DNA of 7,382 nucleotides, from contig ASHK01000466.1 of NCBI GenBank assembly GCA_000695745.1, positions 1 to 7,382 of the forward strand, read 5' to 3'. Shown here piece by piece: positions 7,357-7,382 of this stretch; within the stretch, counting starts at the first letter, position 1, and every line of letters begins with the position of its first letter. The notes under the pieces are model-generated. The model had not been told where the DNA came from, made no database searches, and saw nothing but the letters and a program-made list of their open reading frames with translations. A program made the position numbers and the translations under genes. This DNA comes from Vibrio madracius (lineage in GTDB: Bacteria; Pseudomonadota; Gammaproteobacteria; Enterobacterales; Vibrionaceae).

Positions 7357-7382
7357 CTCTCGTCGCGACAGCACTTGTAAAA

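Larger units (their letters stand above)
7050..7382. promoter_or_regulatory. Upstream control region of the tor operon (no clear gene)
   Basis: A 333-base AT-rich stretch between the torE start and the window edge. It holds no convincing protein gene. It contains a CRP-like palindrome (7283-7298), several TTCAT-type half-sites resembling TorR boxes (7154-7261), an inverted repeat (7332-7356), and a very short minus-strand frame behind a perfect Shine-Dalgarno. I could not pick one convincing -35/-10 pair for torE. Any neighbour on the right lies outside the window. Confidence 0.55.

Noticed and set aside
1..7382. Mobile element, CRISPR array, tRNA or rRNA
   Set aside because: No transposase, integrase, terminal repeats, regular direct repeats or structural RNA signatures were seen on either strand.

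Overview
The window looks like chromosomal DNA of a marine gammaproteobacterium, most likely a Vibrio. This is an inference from the gene set and protein sequences: a pentahaem TorC, a small TorE, and a TorA whose sequence reads like the Vibrio TMAO reductase from recalled family knowledge. No database search was run. No mobile element, tRNA, rRNA or CRISPR array is visible.

Layout, left to right. (1) Positions 1-1288, plus strand: a multi-membrane-segment metal exporter of the ArsP_2/DUF2899 (MneA-like) type, with two internal repeats each carrying LPGCG and GDA motifs. (2) Positions 1294-3044, minus strand: a cytoplasmic GH36 alpha-galactosidase-type glycoside hydrolase, convergent with the exporter and separated from it by only 5 bases. 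(3) Positions 3071-3125: a strong rho-independent terminator for the tor genes, plus an inverted repeat around a possible -10 box for the GH36 gene. (4) Positions 3161-7049, minus strand: the operon torE-torC-torA for anaerobic trimethylamine N-oxide (TMAO) respiration. (5) Positions 7050-7382: the non-coding region upstream of torE, AT-rich, with a CRP-like site, TorR-like half-sites and an inverted repeat.

In the tor system, TorC is an inner-membrane-anchored pentahaem cytochrome c that takes electrons from quinol. It passes them to periplasmic TorA, which reduces TMAO to trimethylamine. TorE is a small one-segment membrane protein of the NapE/TorE family. The maturation chaperone TorD is not encoded next to torA; the operon ends in a terminator instead.

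The most striking observation is that the three longest genes (exporter, GH36, torA) are each broken by exactly one single-base indel in a run of two or three identical bases. Adding or removing that one base restores full-length proteins of 428, 583 and 820 residues. Three such lesions in 7.4 kb, with torC and torE intact, point first to sequence errors in a draft assembly and second to real gene decay. I see no convincing undescribed system here. The remaining points of interest are regulatory.
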